From an uncultured Bacteroidales bacterium (GTDB lineage Bacteria; Bacteroidota; Bacteroidia; Bacteroidales; UBA932): a stretch of DNA of 45,742 bases. The stretch covers positions 10,056-55,797 of the forward strand of contig CAJOJC010000005.1 in NCBI GenBank assembly GCA_905234775.1. The letters are read 5' to 3'. The position numbers were made by a program, and so were the translations under genes. The notes beneath the pieces were generated by a model. The model searched no databases. It was given only the letters and a program-made list of their open reading frames with translations, and had not been told where the DNA came from. Shown here piece after piece: positions 1 through 7,814 of the stretch; the stretch's first letter is position 1, and each line of letters opens with the position of its first letter.

Positions 1-240
1 CTTTACGTCGTAATAGGGCTCGTTTCCAGCCCTCATGCTGAAGGAGAAGGCAATAGTATTGCCAGAGTCCTCGGTTTTGTAGTTGTAGTACGGCGGCAGG
101 TTCTCGTCTGTCTTGCCATCGCCATCTTCATCGACATTCTCCTCCCCCTCTTCGTTCAACAAATCAAGAAGTCCTGCGCAGGACGGCAGCGCGAACATCA
201 TCGCCCCCGCCATCATAACTGAAAGAAATAACTTTTTCAT
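1..240 (-). CDS. Small acidic lipoprotein, partial (copy 1)
   Basis: Reading starts at the ATG complementary to 238-240 and runs off the window start. The visible 80 residues begin with a lipoprotein signal (MKKLF..., lipobox-like LPSC with Cys at about residue 21), followed by an acidic Glu/Asp/Asn stretch and a Tyr-rich PPYYNYK segment. I do not recognise a named domain. It is a close paralogue of the broken gene at 9,874-10,361, which in its restored frame suggests a full length near 166 aa with a small alpha/beta C-terminal domain. It lies 16 nt downstream of the small peptide gene at 257-370, probably in one operon divergent from the TPR-LuxR regulator. It is presumably anchored to the outer membrane or periplasmic face; function unknown. 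Confidence 0.75.
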   Translation of the reverse strand, partial: MKKLFLSVMMAGAMMFALPSCAGLLDLLNEEGEENVDEDGDGKTDENLPPYYNYKTEDSGNTIAFSFSMRAGNEPYYDVK

Positions 241-256
241 ATCGTTAATTGATTAA

Positions 257-370
257 TTACGGAACAAGTGTCCTTACAAGGCCGGAGCCAGAGCCGGGTT
301 CGAGACTATCGGTGAGGCCGGCATCTATGATAACGACATCAGCGGTAGGTGTTTGATACTCTTTTTCCAT
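257..370 (-). CDS. Small 37-residue peptide, Bacteroidales MKKxYxxPxxxVVxI type
   Basis: The ATG is complementary to 368-370 and the stop to 257-259. The peptide starts MEKEYQTPTADVVIIDAG and ends in a Gly/Ser-rich tail. The pattern (Lys/Glu-Tyr, Pro, then alternating Val/Ile) matches short peptides commonly found ahead of surface-protein genes in Bacteroidales; I know no proven function for them. It is the first gene of the divergent operon opposite the TPR-LuxR regulator and has a counterpart of 44 aa at 12,623-12,757. No signal peptide is visible. It could be a regulatory or leader peptide, a substrate for export, or an uncharacterised small protein. The call as a real gene rests on this paired position and conserved N-terminus. 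Confidence 0.6.
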   Translation of the reverse strand: MEKEYQTPTADVVIIDAGLTDSLEPGSGSGLVRTLVP

Positions 371-390
371 ACCTATAGTTTGTTGATTAT

Positions 391-524
391 TGCTTTTTTG
401 CGCGAATTCACAAAGGTGGGAAGGATGGGGTAGGAAAACACCACCAATATTGGGGGAAATGGGCGGCCCAGCCCCTTGAAAAGCGCCACCATTTGTGAGA
501 ATCGCTATCTTTGCATATCGAGAA
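391..524. promoter_or_regulatory. Divergent promoter region with inverted repeat (copy 1)
   Basis: This 134-nt stretch is nearly the same as 12,778-12,911, although the flanking peptide genes differ much more. An inverted repeat TCACAAAGGTGG (408-419) and CCACCATTTGTGA (486-498) brackets it, with one extra base in the right arm. On the plus strand a TAnnTTTG -7 box, TATCTTTG, lies at 506-513. On the minus strand CACCTTTG, complementary to 411-418, is a weaker -7 candidate inside the left arm. The arms are plausible binding sites for the regulator itself; that is inference. Confidence 0.55.
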
Positions 525-1724
525 ATGAGACTCGGAAGAAGAATAATCCTGACACTCGCGGCGACCATGGTGGCGCTGCCGGCGGGGGCGTACTACGACA
601 GCCGTGGCCACAACCTCGACTCGCTCGAGAGGGTGGTAGCGCGGTGGACCCCGGATGCCGTGGACCGTGCCTCCGAGGGGGAACTCGTCCGCCTCAACAT
701 GGACTACCGCAACCTGATGCTGGGCTACAGCCCGATCAACCGCGAGAAGAGCATCTTCTACGCCCGCAAGGCCCTCGAAATCAGCCAGCCGCGCGGGTGG
801 AAGGCCGCCGACTCCGACGCGCTGCGCTACCTGGGCCAGCACTTCTACAGCCGTGACCAGTTCGATAGCGCCATGGTCTATTACAAGGCATCTCTCGCCG
901 CAGTCGATGCCATGGCCGCCGGAATTCCCTCCCCCACCAACCCCGAGGGCTACGACGAGAAGTTCGTCGACGACTATTATTCCGCGCTCTACGGGGCCAT
1001 CGGCAACCTTTACAACATGATGGATTCGATCCCGCAGGCGATGGAGTACTACCGGAAAGCGGGCGCGATCTTCGACAAATACGGCTGGAACGAGAGCAAC
1101 TCGATCCTGTGGTACAACATCGGGGAGACGTGGGTAGACGAAGGCGACCTCAGGCAAGCCGAAGACGCGTATGCGAAGGCGATGGACTATGCCCAGGCTT
1201 CTGGCGACTCGCTGATGATCATCGACGTCGTGAAGGGCTTTGGACGCCTCTACCTGGCGAAGAGCAAGCCGTGGAAATCGCTCAAGTACCTGCGCATGGC
1301 CGACGACTACTACGGGGCGCATCCGGACTACAGCCCGGATTTCCGCACGGAGAACCTCAACCTGATGCAGATGGCGCTATCAAAGCAGAAGAAGCAGCTC
1401 GCTTGGGGCATCGTCGCGCTCTTCCTGGTCCTGGCCACCCTGGCATGTGCCATCATCTTCAGCCGCCGGAAGCGCCATGCCCATGGTCAGCCGGATGCCG
1501 CCACGGAAGCCCCGACCCCCTCGCCCGAAGCGCCGTCGATCACCGACCGTGAGCGCGAAATCCTCGTGCTTCTCGCAAAGGCCTATACTTCCAGGCAAAT
1601 CGCCGAGGCTCTCTTCCTCAGCACTGAGACCATCAACTGGTACCGCAAAAAACTTCTCGTCAAATTCGATGTCGCCAACACGCCAGAACTGGTGCTGAAA
1701 GCGAAGGAGCTCGGACTGATCTAA
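525..1724 (+). CDS. Membrane-spanning TPR / LuxR-type transcriptional regulator (copy 1)
   Basis: The protein has 399 aa: a signal peptide (about 1-22, ending PAGA), a periplasmic region of TPR-like helical repeats (about 60-285), one membrane helix (about 292-314), a basic stop-transfer segment, a Pro-rich linker, and a C-terminal LuxR/GerE helix-turn-helix (about 338-399, TDREREILVLLAK...). This layout suits a one-piece regulator that senses something in the periplasm and binds DNA in the cytoplasm. I chose the ATG at 525, not the GTG at 495, because the -7 box at 506-513 would lie inside the longer gene. The same start and the same 399-aa length occur in the paralogue at 12,912-14,111. It probably controls the divergent peptide/lipoprotein operon. 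Confidence 0.85.
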   Translation: MRLGRRIILTLAATMVALPAGAYYDSRGHNLDSLERVVARWTPDAVDRASEGELVRLNMDYRNLMLGYSPINREKSIFYARKALEISQPRGWKAADSDALRYLGQHFYSRDQFDSAMVYYKASLAAVDAMAAGIPSPTNPEGYDEKFVDDYYSALYGAIGNLYNMMDSIPQAMEYYRKAGAIFDKYGWNESNSILWYNIGETWVDEGDLRQAEDAYAKAMDYAQASGDSLMIIDVVKGFGRLYLAKSKPWKSLKYLRMADDYYGAHPDYSPDFRTENLNLMQMALSKQKKQLAWGIVALFLVLATLACAIIFSRRKRHAHGQPDAATEAPTPSPEAPSITDREREILVLLAKAYTSRQIAEALFLSTETINWYRKKLLVKFDVANTPELVLKAKELGLI

Positions 1725-1727
1725 GAC

Positions 1728-1744
1728 GCCCGATCACGTCGGGC
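1728..1744. repeat. Small palindrome after regulator copy 1
   Basis: The arms GCCCGA (1728-1733) and TCGGGC (1739-1744) flank the 5-nt loop TCACG, four bases after the regulator stop. No T-run follows, so a classical terminator is doubtful. The arm-loop5-arm shape resembles the palindromes at 9,814 and 37,433. The remaining bases to 1,836 show nothing recognisable. Confidence 0.4.
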
Positions 1745-1836
1745 AGAGGACAAATACCAGATGCTTACCGCATTTGACGATCCAGTTCAGGCTCGCACTT
1801 AAATGGAAAGCGCGAAAGACCAGTCTCCGCAAATAA

Positions 1837-2703
1837 CTATTTATCGAAGTTTCTCGACGCGAAGGGCAGCGACAACCTCAACGCGGTGTGCCAGTACTCC
1901 CAACTGTGCCAGCCGTCGCGCACGCGCAACTCGGCGGGGACGCGCTTGGCCCGCATGGTCTGATACATCTTCAGCGAGAGGTCCAGGATGAAATCGTCGT
2001 CGCCGCAGTCGAAGAACCACTTGACCGTGCGGAGCCGCTCGAGCGTCTCCGGCGAAGCGTTCGCCACGAACTCGATGGCTGAGTGGTCATGGACCGACTT
2101 GTTCACGATGTAGAGTTTGTCATCCTTCGGCATGCGCGCATCCGGCTCGTCGGCGTCCAGCCAGCCGCTCATGCTGTAGCAGCTGCCGAAGAGCTCCGGG
2201 TGGTGCTGGGCATAGACGGTGCTTCCGCCGCCGCCCATGGACAGGCCCATGATCGCGCGATGCTGCTTGTCGCCGACGATCTTCCACTCACGCTCGACCG
2301 TGGGCAGGAACTCCCCGAAGAAGAAGTCTTCGTAGGGGTGGCCCGGCATGTTGAAATAACCGTTCCAATTGTGATGCACGTCAGGATCGCCCGCGTCCGG
2401 CATCACGATCACGACCGGCACTAGTTCGCCGACCGCGATGAGTTCGTCCACGATGTCCTTCATGTGCCCGGTCGTCGCCCAGTCCACGTGCGTGCCGTAG
2501 AGACCGTGCAACAGGTAGATGACCGGATACTTCTGCGCCGCCGAAGCGTCGTAGCCCGCGGGGAGATAGAGGTTGTACGCCACATCCTCGCCGAGAACGG
2601 CGCTATGGACGCTGTGGGTGGTGATGGTGCTCTGCCTGAGCGGCTGAGCCTGCGCCATAAGCGCTATGGCGAGCAGAATGATTATGCTAAGGGTTCGTTT
2701 CAT
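1837..2703 (-). CDS. Secreted alpha/beta-hydrolase esterase (esterase D family)
   Basis: The 288-aa protein has a Sec signal peptide (1-19, ending AQA). Its alpha/beta-hydrolase fold is of the putative esterase family (PF00756). Visible landmarks are the oxyanion motif LLHGLYG (64-70), the nucleophile elbow GLSMGG with Ser155, a likely acid Asp in DCGDDD (near 236) and His266 in DGWHSW. Family members hydrolyse acyl or feruloyl esters, S-formylglutathione or similar; the substrate cannot be read from the sequence. It is the last gene of a minus-strand operon, 3 nt after the nuclease. An acetyl-xylan or feruloyl esterase acting in the periplasm is plausible but unproven. Confidence 0.85.
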   Translation of the reverse strand: MKRTLSIIILLAIALMAQAQPLRQSTITTHSVHSAVLGEDVAYNLYLPAGYDASAAQKYPVIYLLHGLYGTHVDWATTGHMKDIVDELIAVGELVPVVIVMPDAGDPDVHHNWNGYFNMPGHPYEDFFFGEFLPTVEREWKIVGDKQHRAIMGLSMGGGGSTVYAQHHPELFGSCYSMSGWLDADEPDARMPKDDKLYIVNKSVHDHSAIEFVANASPETLERLRTVKWFFDCGDDDFILDLSLKMYQTMRAKRVPAELRVRDGWHSWEYWHTALRLSLPFASRNFDK

Positions 2704-2706
2704 ATT

Positions 2707-4368
2707 CTATAAGCCCCAGTCGGAGGGGGCGCATTGTTGTTTGACTTCGGCGGGCGCGCCGGGGAAAAAGGTGAGGCCGGTGATTCGCTCGATTTCAGCC
2801 ACGCTCATCGCGTAGTCAGCGAGGTTGTCTGACGAGCCGGACGGGATAACAGAATCCATCCAGAAGCCTATGCACTTGAGTTCGGAGGCGCTACAGTTCT
2901 GGACGGCCTTGCCCGTGCTGCCGTTGCGGGTGCGGAGGAGCAGTTTGTACTGATGAGTCGGCGCCACGCAAGGCTTCGAGTAACTGCTGCGACGGTTGCC
3001 GCTGCAGGCGTCGTATTCCACATTGTCGTCCGTCTCGTAGTAGCAGCCGGCCACCACGTAAAGGGTGTCCGAGCAGATCTGGCTGCCGCGCTGCCAGTGC
3101 AGATCTTCCGTCTGGCTCCATATGTCACTGAAGATGCCGGCGCGGGCGTTCGACTGCGGGGCTATGTTCACCGGGTAGAAGGTCTGGAGGTTGATCTCCT
3201 CGCCCGCGCCGGAGCGACTGGAGGACATACAAAGATGTCCCTTCGTCCACATTCCGCCGTTGAGCATCGAAGACGAGTACGACCAGTACTGATAGTTAGG
3301 ATAGTTTTCGGGGTCGACGACCCAAATGATAGACTGCTTGTCGAGAGGCAAATCGGGATACCTCATCCACGGGTCGTTGCCGTTCTCATCCTTCGAGCGA
3401 CCGGAGCCTTCGGCGTAGATGCTGTGCATCGGGAAAGCCACCCAGATGGGGTTGTGGCGACGGGTGTCGTAGCAGAAGGAGAAGTTGCGCACGGCCTTAT
3501 TGGTCTTGACCGTGTGCGTGTAGAGCGTATTGTAGTAGTAATCAGAGTTATCCACGCTCTCAGGGCACTCGATGTATTTGTTGATTTTGCCGCCTGGGGT
3601 GCCGGGGTCTACGCCCGGGTCCGAAGCCTCGCCGGAAGATTTGATGAGCACGTCGTCTATGTTAGCGCCGTACTTATAGGAATCCTTCGAGCCGATCAGG
3701 GTGAACTTCACGGAGAGGGTTGTGGAGCCTTCGGGGATGCTGAACTCGCCGGAAGCCACATTCCAACTGTTGTAGCCGGAGCCGAACTCGTAATCCACCT
3801 TCGTCCAGTTCGCGCCGTCCACACTCCATTCGAAAGACATCACGTCCTTGCTCTGCGCGGCGCCGAAGGTAATCTTGAAGTCTTTGTAGCCGCAGGTGCC
3901 TATGCCGGTCACGGTCAGATAGCCCATGTTGCCGCTGTTCGCCTGAATGAAGCGGGCGTAGCACTGGCCGGAAGCGCCTTCGTAGTTGCCCGTGCTGCCG
4001 TAGTTGTCGTTACGGATACTGGAGTTCCAGGTGCCGTAGGAGACATGCGCCACATCCTTGCCGGAGAAATGATACCAGTCCGAATTTGACATATAACCGG
4101 TGTAGGAGGTGTTGCCGTCGAAGTCCTCGGCGAAGATGACCACGGACTCCGGCTCCGGGGTGGGCGGATCTTCGGGGCCCGGAGGGTCCTCCGGTCCGGG
4201 AGGGGTCACGACGCTTGTCGTGTCCACGGGCGGGTCGACGCTGGTTGAATCTGTGGGGGTGGTGGTCTGCTCCTCGGGGTCCGGAGTCGGCGGATTATCA
4301 ATGCCGAATTCCTCGCAAGCCCAGAAGGGGATCAGAACCGCCAGAATGAGTATTATGAGTTTCTTCAT
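2707..4368 (-). CDS. Secreted DNA/RNA non-specific endonuclease with beta-sandwich domain
   Basis: I chose the internal ATG at 4368 because it gives a clean lipoprotein signal (MKKLIILIL...FWAC, Cys18); an upstream in-frame start adds a non-signal extension that overlaps the previous gene. The 553 aa comprise the signal, a Pro/Thr/Glu-rich linker with two PGPEDP units (about 25-75), a beta-sandwich probably of the carbohydrate-binding or choice-of-anchor kind (about 76-245), and a C-terminal NUC1 beta-beta-alpha-metal nuclease (about 265-553). The catalytic motif reads TKGH (His378) rather than DRGH. A metal-binding Asn is likely Asn401 or Asn407, around NIAPQSN. It probably degrades extracellular nucleic acid for nutrition. 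It sits 4 nt after the upstream lipoprotein gene. Confidence 0.85.
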   Translation of the reverse strand: MKKLIILILAVLIPFWACEEFGIDNPPTPDPEEQTTTPTDSTSVDPPVDTTSVVTPPGPEDPPGPEDPPTPEPESVVIFAEDFDGNTSYTGYMSNSDWYHFSGKDVAHVSYGTWNSSIRNDNYGSTGNYEGASGQCYARFIQANSGNMGYLTVTGIGTCGYKDFKITFGAAQSKDVMSFEWSVDGANWTKVDYEFGSGYNSWNVASGEFSIPEGSTTLSVKFTLIGSKDSYKYGANIDDVLIKSSGEASDPGVDPGTPGGKINKYIECPESVDNSDYYYNTLYTHTVKTNKAVRNFSFCYDTRRHNPIWVAFPMHSIYAEGSGRSKDENGNDPWMRYPDLPLDKQSIIWVVDPENYPNYQYWSYSSSMLNGGMWTKGHLCMSSSRSGAGEEINLQTFYPVNIAPQSNARAGIFSDIWSQTEDLHWQRGSQICSDTLYVVAGCYYETDDNVEYDACSGNRRSSYSKPCVAPTHQYKLLLRTRNGSTGKAVQNCSASELKCIGFWMDSVIPSGSSDNLADYAMSVAEIERITGLTFFPGAPAEVKQQCAPSDWGL

Positions 4369-4372
4369 GATG

Positions 4373-5191
4373 CTAGTAAGTGATCTCCGCCACATTTTCA
4401 AGCACTCCGTTCATCATCTGGACGATGTGCGAAATACGGCCGTCGAGGTCTGTTTCGTAAATGAAAGTGATGTGGTCTATCGAGACATCCTCAACCCAGG
4501 GGTCGCTGGACACCTTGGTGTAACCACTCACCAGAAATGCCGGCCTGGGGCCCGCAAATCCCTGATAATAAAATGAGCCCATCCCCATTAAGAGAGCGAC
4601 AGGGTCGGCGCCCGCGAAGGGATTGGGCGTGTCGAGATATTCGATGTCCTTTATCTCAATGAAAACTCCAGGGTCTGAGCTCTCGTATTTGACGAGAAGG
4701 CCGTCTTCGCCCCAAGTGAACATGCTGGTATCCATGCCGTCCGAAGTGAAATCGGTGAATACGGCCTTGGTCAGGAGGCCGTTTTCATAATTCGCCACCC
4801 AGTTCTGGCCCAGGAAAACGATACCGTATTCGTCCTCCTTGGTTTCTTCCGGAAGAGTGAACGAAGCCATGTGGTTAAAGTCGTCCTGGAAGACAACCGT
4901 GGCGGTGCGGGAACCGCGCCAGCCTTTTGCTTCGCACACGGCCTTAAGCGCCTCTGCGTCGTAGGTGTAACTCCACGATGAAGTGTACTTTTCCTTCTCC
5001 GCCACCTCTTCCCTCTCCACCAATTTCAGGCGGCCTTCCGAATCATAAGTATAGTTCCAGGATTCCTCGTATGCGGACAGATTAGGATATGCGAGGGCTA
5101 TCGACTTGACGGGAGGATAACCTGTCGTTTGCTTGCAGCCGGCAAGGCAGATGCAAAGGGCTGCCAGAAGGAGGGCGTGGTTAGTTTTCAT
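4373..5191 (-). CDS. Lipoprotein, DUF4595-like
   Basis: This is a 272-aa protein with a lipoprotein signal (CLAGC, Cys19). The mature part is made of beta-strand pairs with YTYDSEGRL and YTYD repeats and a late YETDLDGRIS unit, the pattern of Bacteroidales DUF4595-type lipoproteins (YD-repeat-like hairpins). No catalytic residues are visible and the function is unknown. Its start overlaps the end of the HAD gene by 11 nt, and the nuclease follows after 4 nt, so it is translated within the same four-gene operon. Confidence 0.7.
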   Translation of the reverse strand: MKTNHALLLAALCICLAGCKQTTGYPPVKSIALAYPNLSAYEESWNYTYDSEGRLKLVEREEVAEKEKYTSSWSYTYDAEALKAVCEAKGWRGSRTATVVFQDDFNHMASFTLPEETKEDEYGIVFLGQNWVANYENGLLTKAVFTDFTSDGMDTSMFTWGEDGLLVKYESSDPGVFIEIKDIEYLDTPNPFAGADPVALLMGMGSFYYQGFAGPRPAFLVSGYTKVSSDPWVEDVSIDHITFIYETDLDGRISHIVQMMNGVLENVAEITY

Positions 5192-5786
5192 ATACCAGTG
5201 TTATTAATTGTTTGCGTAGTGTTTCAGCGTTTTCGAACCTGATGGCATTGATGCCGAAGGCTATTGCTCCGTCCACGTTGGGCTGATTATCGTCGATAAA
5301 CAGGCTCTCGGCCGGGTTGATTCCGAAACGGTCAACCAGAAGTTGGAAGAACTCCGGAGCCGGCTTCAGCATTTTCTCCTCGCCGGAAACCAGCATGCCG
5401 TCCAATTGGTCGAAGACCTCGAATTTGTGCCTCACCTGGCAGAAGGTTTCAGCCGACCAGTTTGTGAGGCCATAGAGTTTATAGCCTTTTGCTTTCAGTT
5501 CTTTGACGATTTGGAGCATGCCGGGGACCTCCCCTCCTATCATCTCTATCCAGCGGTCGAAATAGAGTTGGATCTCGTGAGCCCACTCCGGATGCTTGGC
5601 GGACAGTTCGGCTATTCCCTGCGCGAACGGTTTGCCCGCGTCCATCTCCGCGTTCCACTCTCCCGTGCAGATGTTCGCGATGAACCAGTCCGCCTTCTCG
5701 CGGCTGCCGAAATAATTGTCCAGCAACCTGTGCGGGTCCCAGTCCACCAGAACTCCTCCGAAATCGAATATGATATTGCGTATCAT
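5181..5786 (-). CDS. HAD-family hydrolase (YihX-like subfamily IA)
   Basis: The 201-aa cytoplasmic protein opens with motif I as DFGGVLVD (nucleophile Asp8, with Gly in place of the usual second Asp). It has motif II TNWS, a Lys in the KPAPEFF segment (motif III) and motif IV as FIDDNQPN. This set is typical of HAD-IA variant 3 phosphatases such as YihX, which dephosphorylate small sugar phosphates; the substrate here is unknown. ATG 5786 is preferred over GTG 5789 because a -7 box, TAAATTTG on the minus strand (5791-5798), ends only 4 nt upstream, implying a leaderless mRNA. It is the first gene of the operon 5,786-1,837. Confidence 0.85.
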   Translation of the reverse strand: MIRNIIFDFGGVLVDWDPHRLLDNYFGSREKADWFIANICTGEWNAEMDAGKPFAQGIAELSAKHPEWAHEIQLYFDRWIEMIGGEVPGMLQIVKELKAKGYKLYGLTNWSAETFCQVRHKFEVFDQLDGMLVSGEEKMLKPAPEFFQLLVDRFGINPAESLFIDDNQPNVDGAIAFGINAIRFENAETLRKQLITLVYEN

Positions 5787-5790
5787 CACA

Positions 5791-5798
5791 CAAATTTA
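5791..5798 (-). promoter_or_regulatory. -7 promoter box of the HAD operon
   Basis: TAAATTTG reads on the minus strand and fits the Bacteroidetes -7 consensus TAnnTTTG. It ends 4 nt before the ATG, so the transcript would have almost no leader. No convincing -33 TTTG at 19-21 nt was found. Confidence 0.5.
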
Positions 5799-5859
5799 AC
5801 TTTTTCCCTCACAAATTAAAACAATCGGAGACGATGGCGCACAAGGAATGGGTGTCGGC

Positions 5860-5883
5860 GTGCAAAAAGGGCTGATTTTGCAC
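5860..5883. terminator. Hairpin after the dsbD-like gene
   Basis: GTGCAAAA (5860-5867) and TTTTGCAC (5876-5883) form an 8-bp stem with an 8-nt loop, 21 nt beyond the dsbD-like stop on the minus strand. It lacks a clear U-tract, so the terminator role is tentative. Confidence 0.35.
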
Positions 5884-5903
5884 ACGGGCAGGCGAAAAGG
5901 AGA

Positions 5904-7778
5904 CTATTGAAGGTCCAGGAAGTGGGCGAAGGCCACCGGATCGAGGTTGTAGCCGCGAGGGCCGGCGAGGGTCGCGCCGTCCGCAGACAAAATAAAGTAG
6001 TTCGGCTGGGAGTTCACGCCGAAACGGTCCAGCACGAGGCGCGCGTTCACGCGGCCGACATCTTTCAGGACTTTGCCCGAAGGGGTGGTAACCCACTTGT
6101 CTTCCGGTAAGCGTGTCTTGTCGTCCACATAGAGCGACACTATCACGAAGTTGTCGCGCAGCCTCTGCAGCACCTCCGGATTGCTCCACACGCGCGCCTC
6201 CATCTCGCGACAGTTCACGCAACCGTGGCCGGTTATGTCCACGAAGACCTTCTTACCGGATGCGGCCGCGGCGGCAAGGGCGTCGGGGAGGTTGTCGTAG
6301 CCGGTCAGGCCGTGCGGCAGGGACACGATGTGGCCCTGTAAAGCTTGCCGACCGGCGTCGGCCATGACCAGGGCGGAGTCCCCCGACGCCTCCCCCGCCG
6401 CGGGCGCGTACTTCCCTAGCCTGATGTGCTGCGTCTCCATAGGCGGAAGGTATCCGCTCAAAGCCTTGAGAGGCGCGCCCCACATTCCGGGTATCATGTA
6501 CGCCACGAAAGCGAAGTCGATGATAATCAGCGCTATACGCCCGACTGAATACTTCTTTATCGGCGTGTCGTATTTAAATCTGATCAGCCCCAGCAGGTAC
6601 AATCCCAGCAGGGTGAAGCAGATAATCCAAATTGCAAGATAAATGTCCCTGTCCAGCAAATGCCAGTGATATGTCTGGTCCGCCACGCTGAGGAACTTCA
6701 GACCAAGGGCGATTTCCACGAAGCCGAGCGTAATCTTCACGCTGTTCAGCCAGCCGCCGCTGCGCGGAAGTTTGGACAGCACGGACGGGAAGAACGCGAA
6801 CAGCGTGAACGGCAGCGCGAAGGCGACGCTGAACGCGAGCATCGTGACCATAGGGGCCCAGAACTCACCCTGCGTGCTCTTTATAAGGACCGTGCCCACG
6901 ATCGGGCCGGTGCAACTGAAACTCACCAGCACCAGCGTGAGAGCGAGGAAAAACACGCCCAGCAGGCCCTTGCGCTCGCTGCCCGCATCAGCCTTATTGG
7001 TCCATGACGACGGCAGCACGATCTCGAACGCCCCGAAGAACGAGGCGGCGAAGACCATGAACACGAGGAAGAAGATTATATTCGGCAGCCAGTGCGTGCT
7101 CAGCCAGTTGAAGATGTCCGCGGTCACGGTCGAGCCGCCCACAGCCCATGTCAGGCCTATGATCACGCTGATCGGCACGGTGTACAGCAGCACTATGAAC
7201 AGGCCGTACATCGCCGCCTTGAAGCGCCCCTGCCTCGGGGAACCGCTCTGCCTGAGGAAGAACGACACCGTCATCGGCACCATCGGGAACACGCACGGCG
7301 TCAGCAGCATCAGCAGGCCCCACAGGATCGCTTCCAGAATCAGGGACCATAGCCCGCCGCTTTTGGCAGTCTGCGCGTTTTCGACCGGCCGCTCCAGCGC
7401 GACCGTGAAGTCGTAGTCCTCCGGCGCTTCGCATTCGTCGCCATGGCAGGCGCTCCAGGTGACCGTGCCCTTGATCGCGTCCGCGCCCTTCGGGTCCACG
7501 GCCTGGCGCAGCACGTACTCGCCCGTGACCACTTCGAGTCCCTTGTAGTCCGCCGGCTCATACTGCTCGACCGGCTCGCCCGCGGGGACAAGTCCGTCTG
7601 CGAGTTCGAGGCTCACGCCTATCGCTTTATCGGACATGGGGTGGATATAATAACCCTGCGCGATCTTAGCTTTCAGGACGAGTTCGGTACGGTCTGATTC
7701 TGCGCGGTCGACGCTTGCTTCCCACACTACTGCGGGAGCGAGCTGGAAAAGGATGGCTATCAGGAAGGAAGCGATCAT
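5904..7778 (-). CDS. dsbD: Thiol:disulfide interchange protein DsbD-like
   Basis: The 624-aa inner-membrane protein is expected to carry electrons from cytoplasmic thioredoxin to periplasmic thiol proteins. In order: an N-terminal signal segment, a periplasmic DsbD alpha-type domain with a Cys pair (Cys111 and Cys116, SACHGDEC), a CcdA-like multi-helix membrane core with TPCVFP (Cys162) and a second SCTGP cysteine (near 290), and a C-terminal thioredoxin domain with CVNC (520-523). The start at 7778 is chosen because a longer frame would add a hydrophilic stretch before the signal and read through the promoter. A -7 box TATCTTTG on the minus strand (7783-7790) lies 4 nt upstream. The gene diverges from the operon at 7,815. 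Confidence 0.9.
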   Translation of the reverse strand: MIASFLIAILFQLAPAVVWEASVDRAESDRTELVLKAKIAQGYYIHPMSDKAIGVSLELADGLVPAGEPVEQYEPADYKGLEVVTGEYVLRQAVDPKGADAIKGTVTWSACHGDECEAPEDYDFTVALERPVENAQTAKSGGLWSLILEAILWGLLMLLTPCVFPMVPMTVSFFLRQSGSPRQGRFKAAMYGLFIVLLYTVPISVIIGLTWAVGGSTVTADIFNWLSTHWLPNIIFFLVFMVFAASFFGAFEIVLPSSWTNKADAGSERKGLLGVFFLALTLVLVSFSCTGPIVGTVLIKSTQGEFWAPMVTMLAFSVAFALPFTLFAFFPSVLSKLPRSGGWLNSVKITLGFVEIALGLKFLSVADQTYHWHLLDRDIYLAIWIICFTLLGLYLLGLIRFKYDTPIKKYSVGRIALIIIDFAFVAYMIPGMWGAPLKALSGYLPPMETQHIRLGKYAPAAGEASGDSALVMADAGRQALQGHIVSLPHGLTGYDNLPDALAAAAASGKKVFVDITGHGCVNCREMEARVWSNPEVLQRLRDNFVIVSLYVDDKTRLPEDKWVTTPSGKVLKDVGRVNARLVLDRFGVNSQPNYFILSADGATLAGPRGYNLDPVAFAHFLDLQ

Positions 7779-7782
7779 GTTC

Positions 7783-7809
7783 CAAAGATACAACAAATCA
7801 TTATCTTTG
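7783..7809. promoter_or_regulatory. Compact bidirectional promoter with two identical -7 boxes
   Basis: The 36-nt gap between the start codons at 7778 (minus) and 7815 (plus) holds TATCTTTG on the minus strand at 7783-7790 and the same octamer on the plus strand at 7802-7809. Each ends 4-5 nt before its ATG. Both transcripts would be essentially leaderless, and the -33 regions must overlap the opposite gene. Confidence 0.6.
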
Positions 7810-7814
7810 TAATT

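Noticed and set aside
408..1322. 304-codon minus-strand frame opposite regulator copy 1
   Set aside because: Antisense shadow; a similar shadow appears opposite copy 2 (12,795-13,229) only because the sense genes are paralogous.
2953..4089. 378-codon plus-strand frame opposite the nuclease
   Set aside because: Antisense shadow; Val/Arg/Ala-rich without domains.
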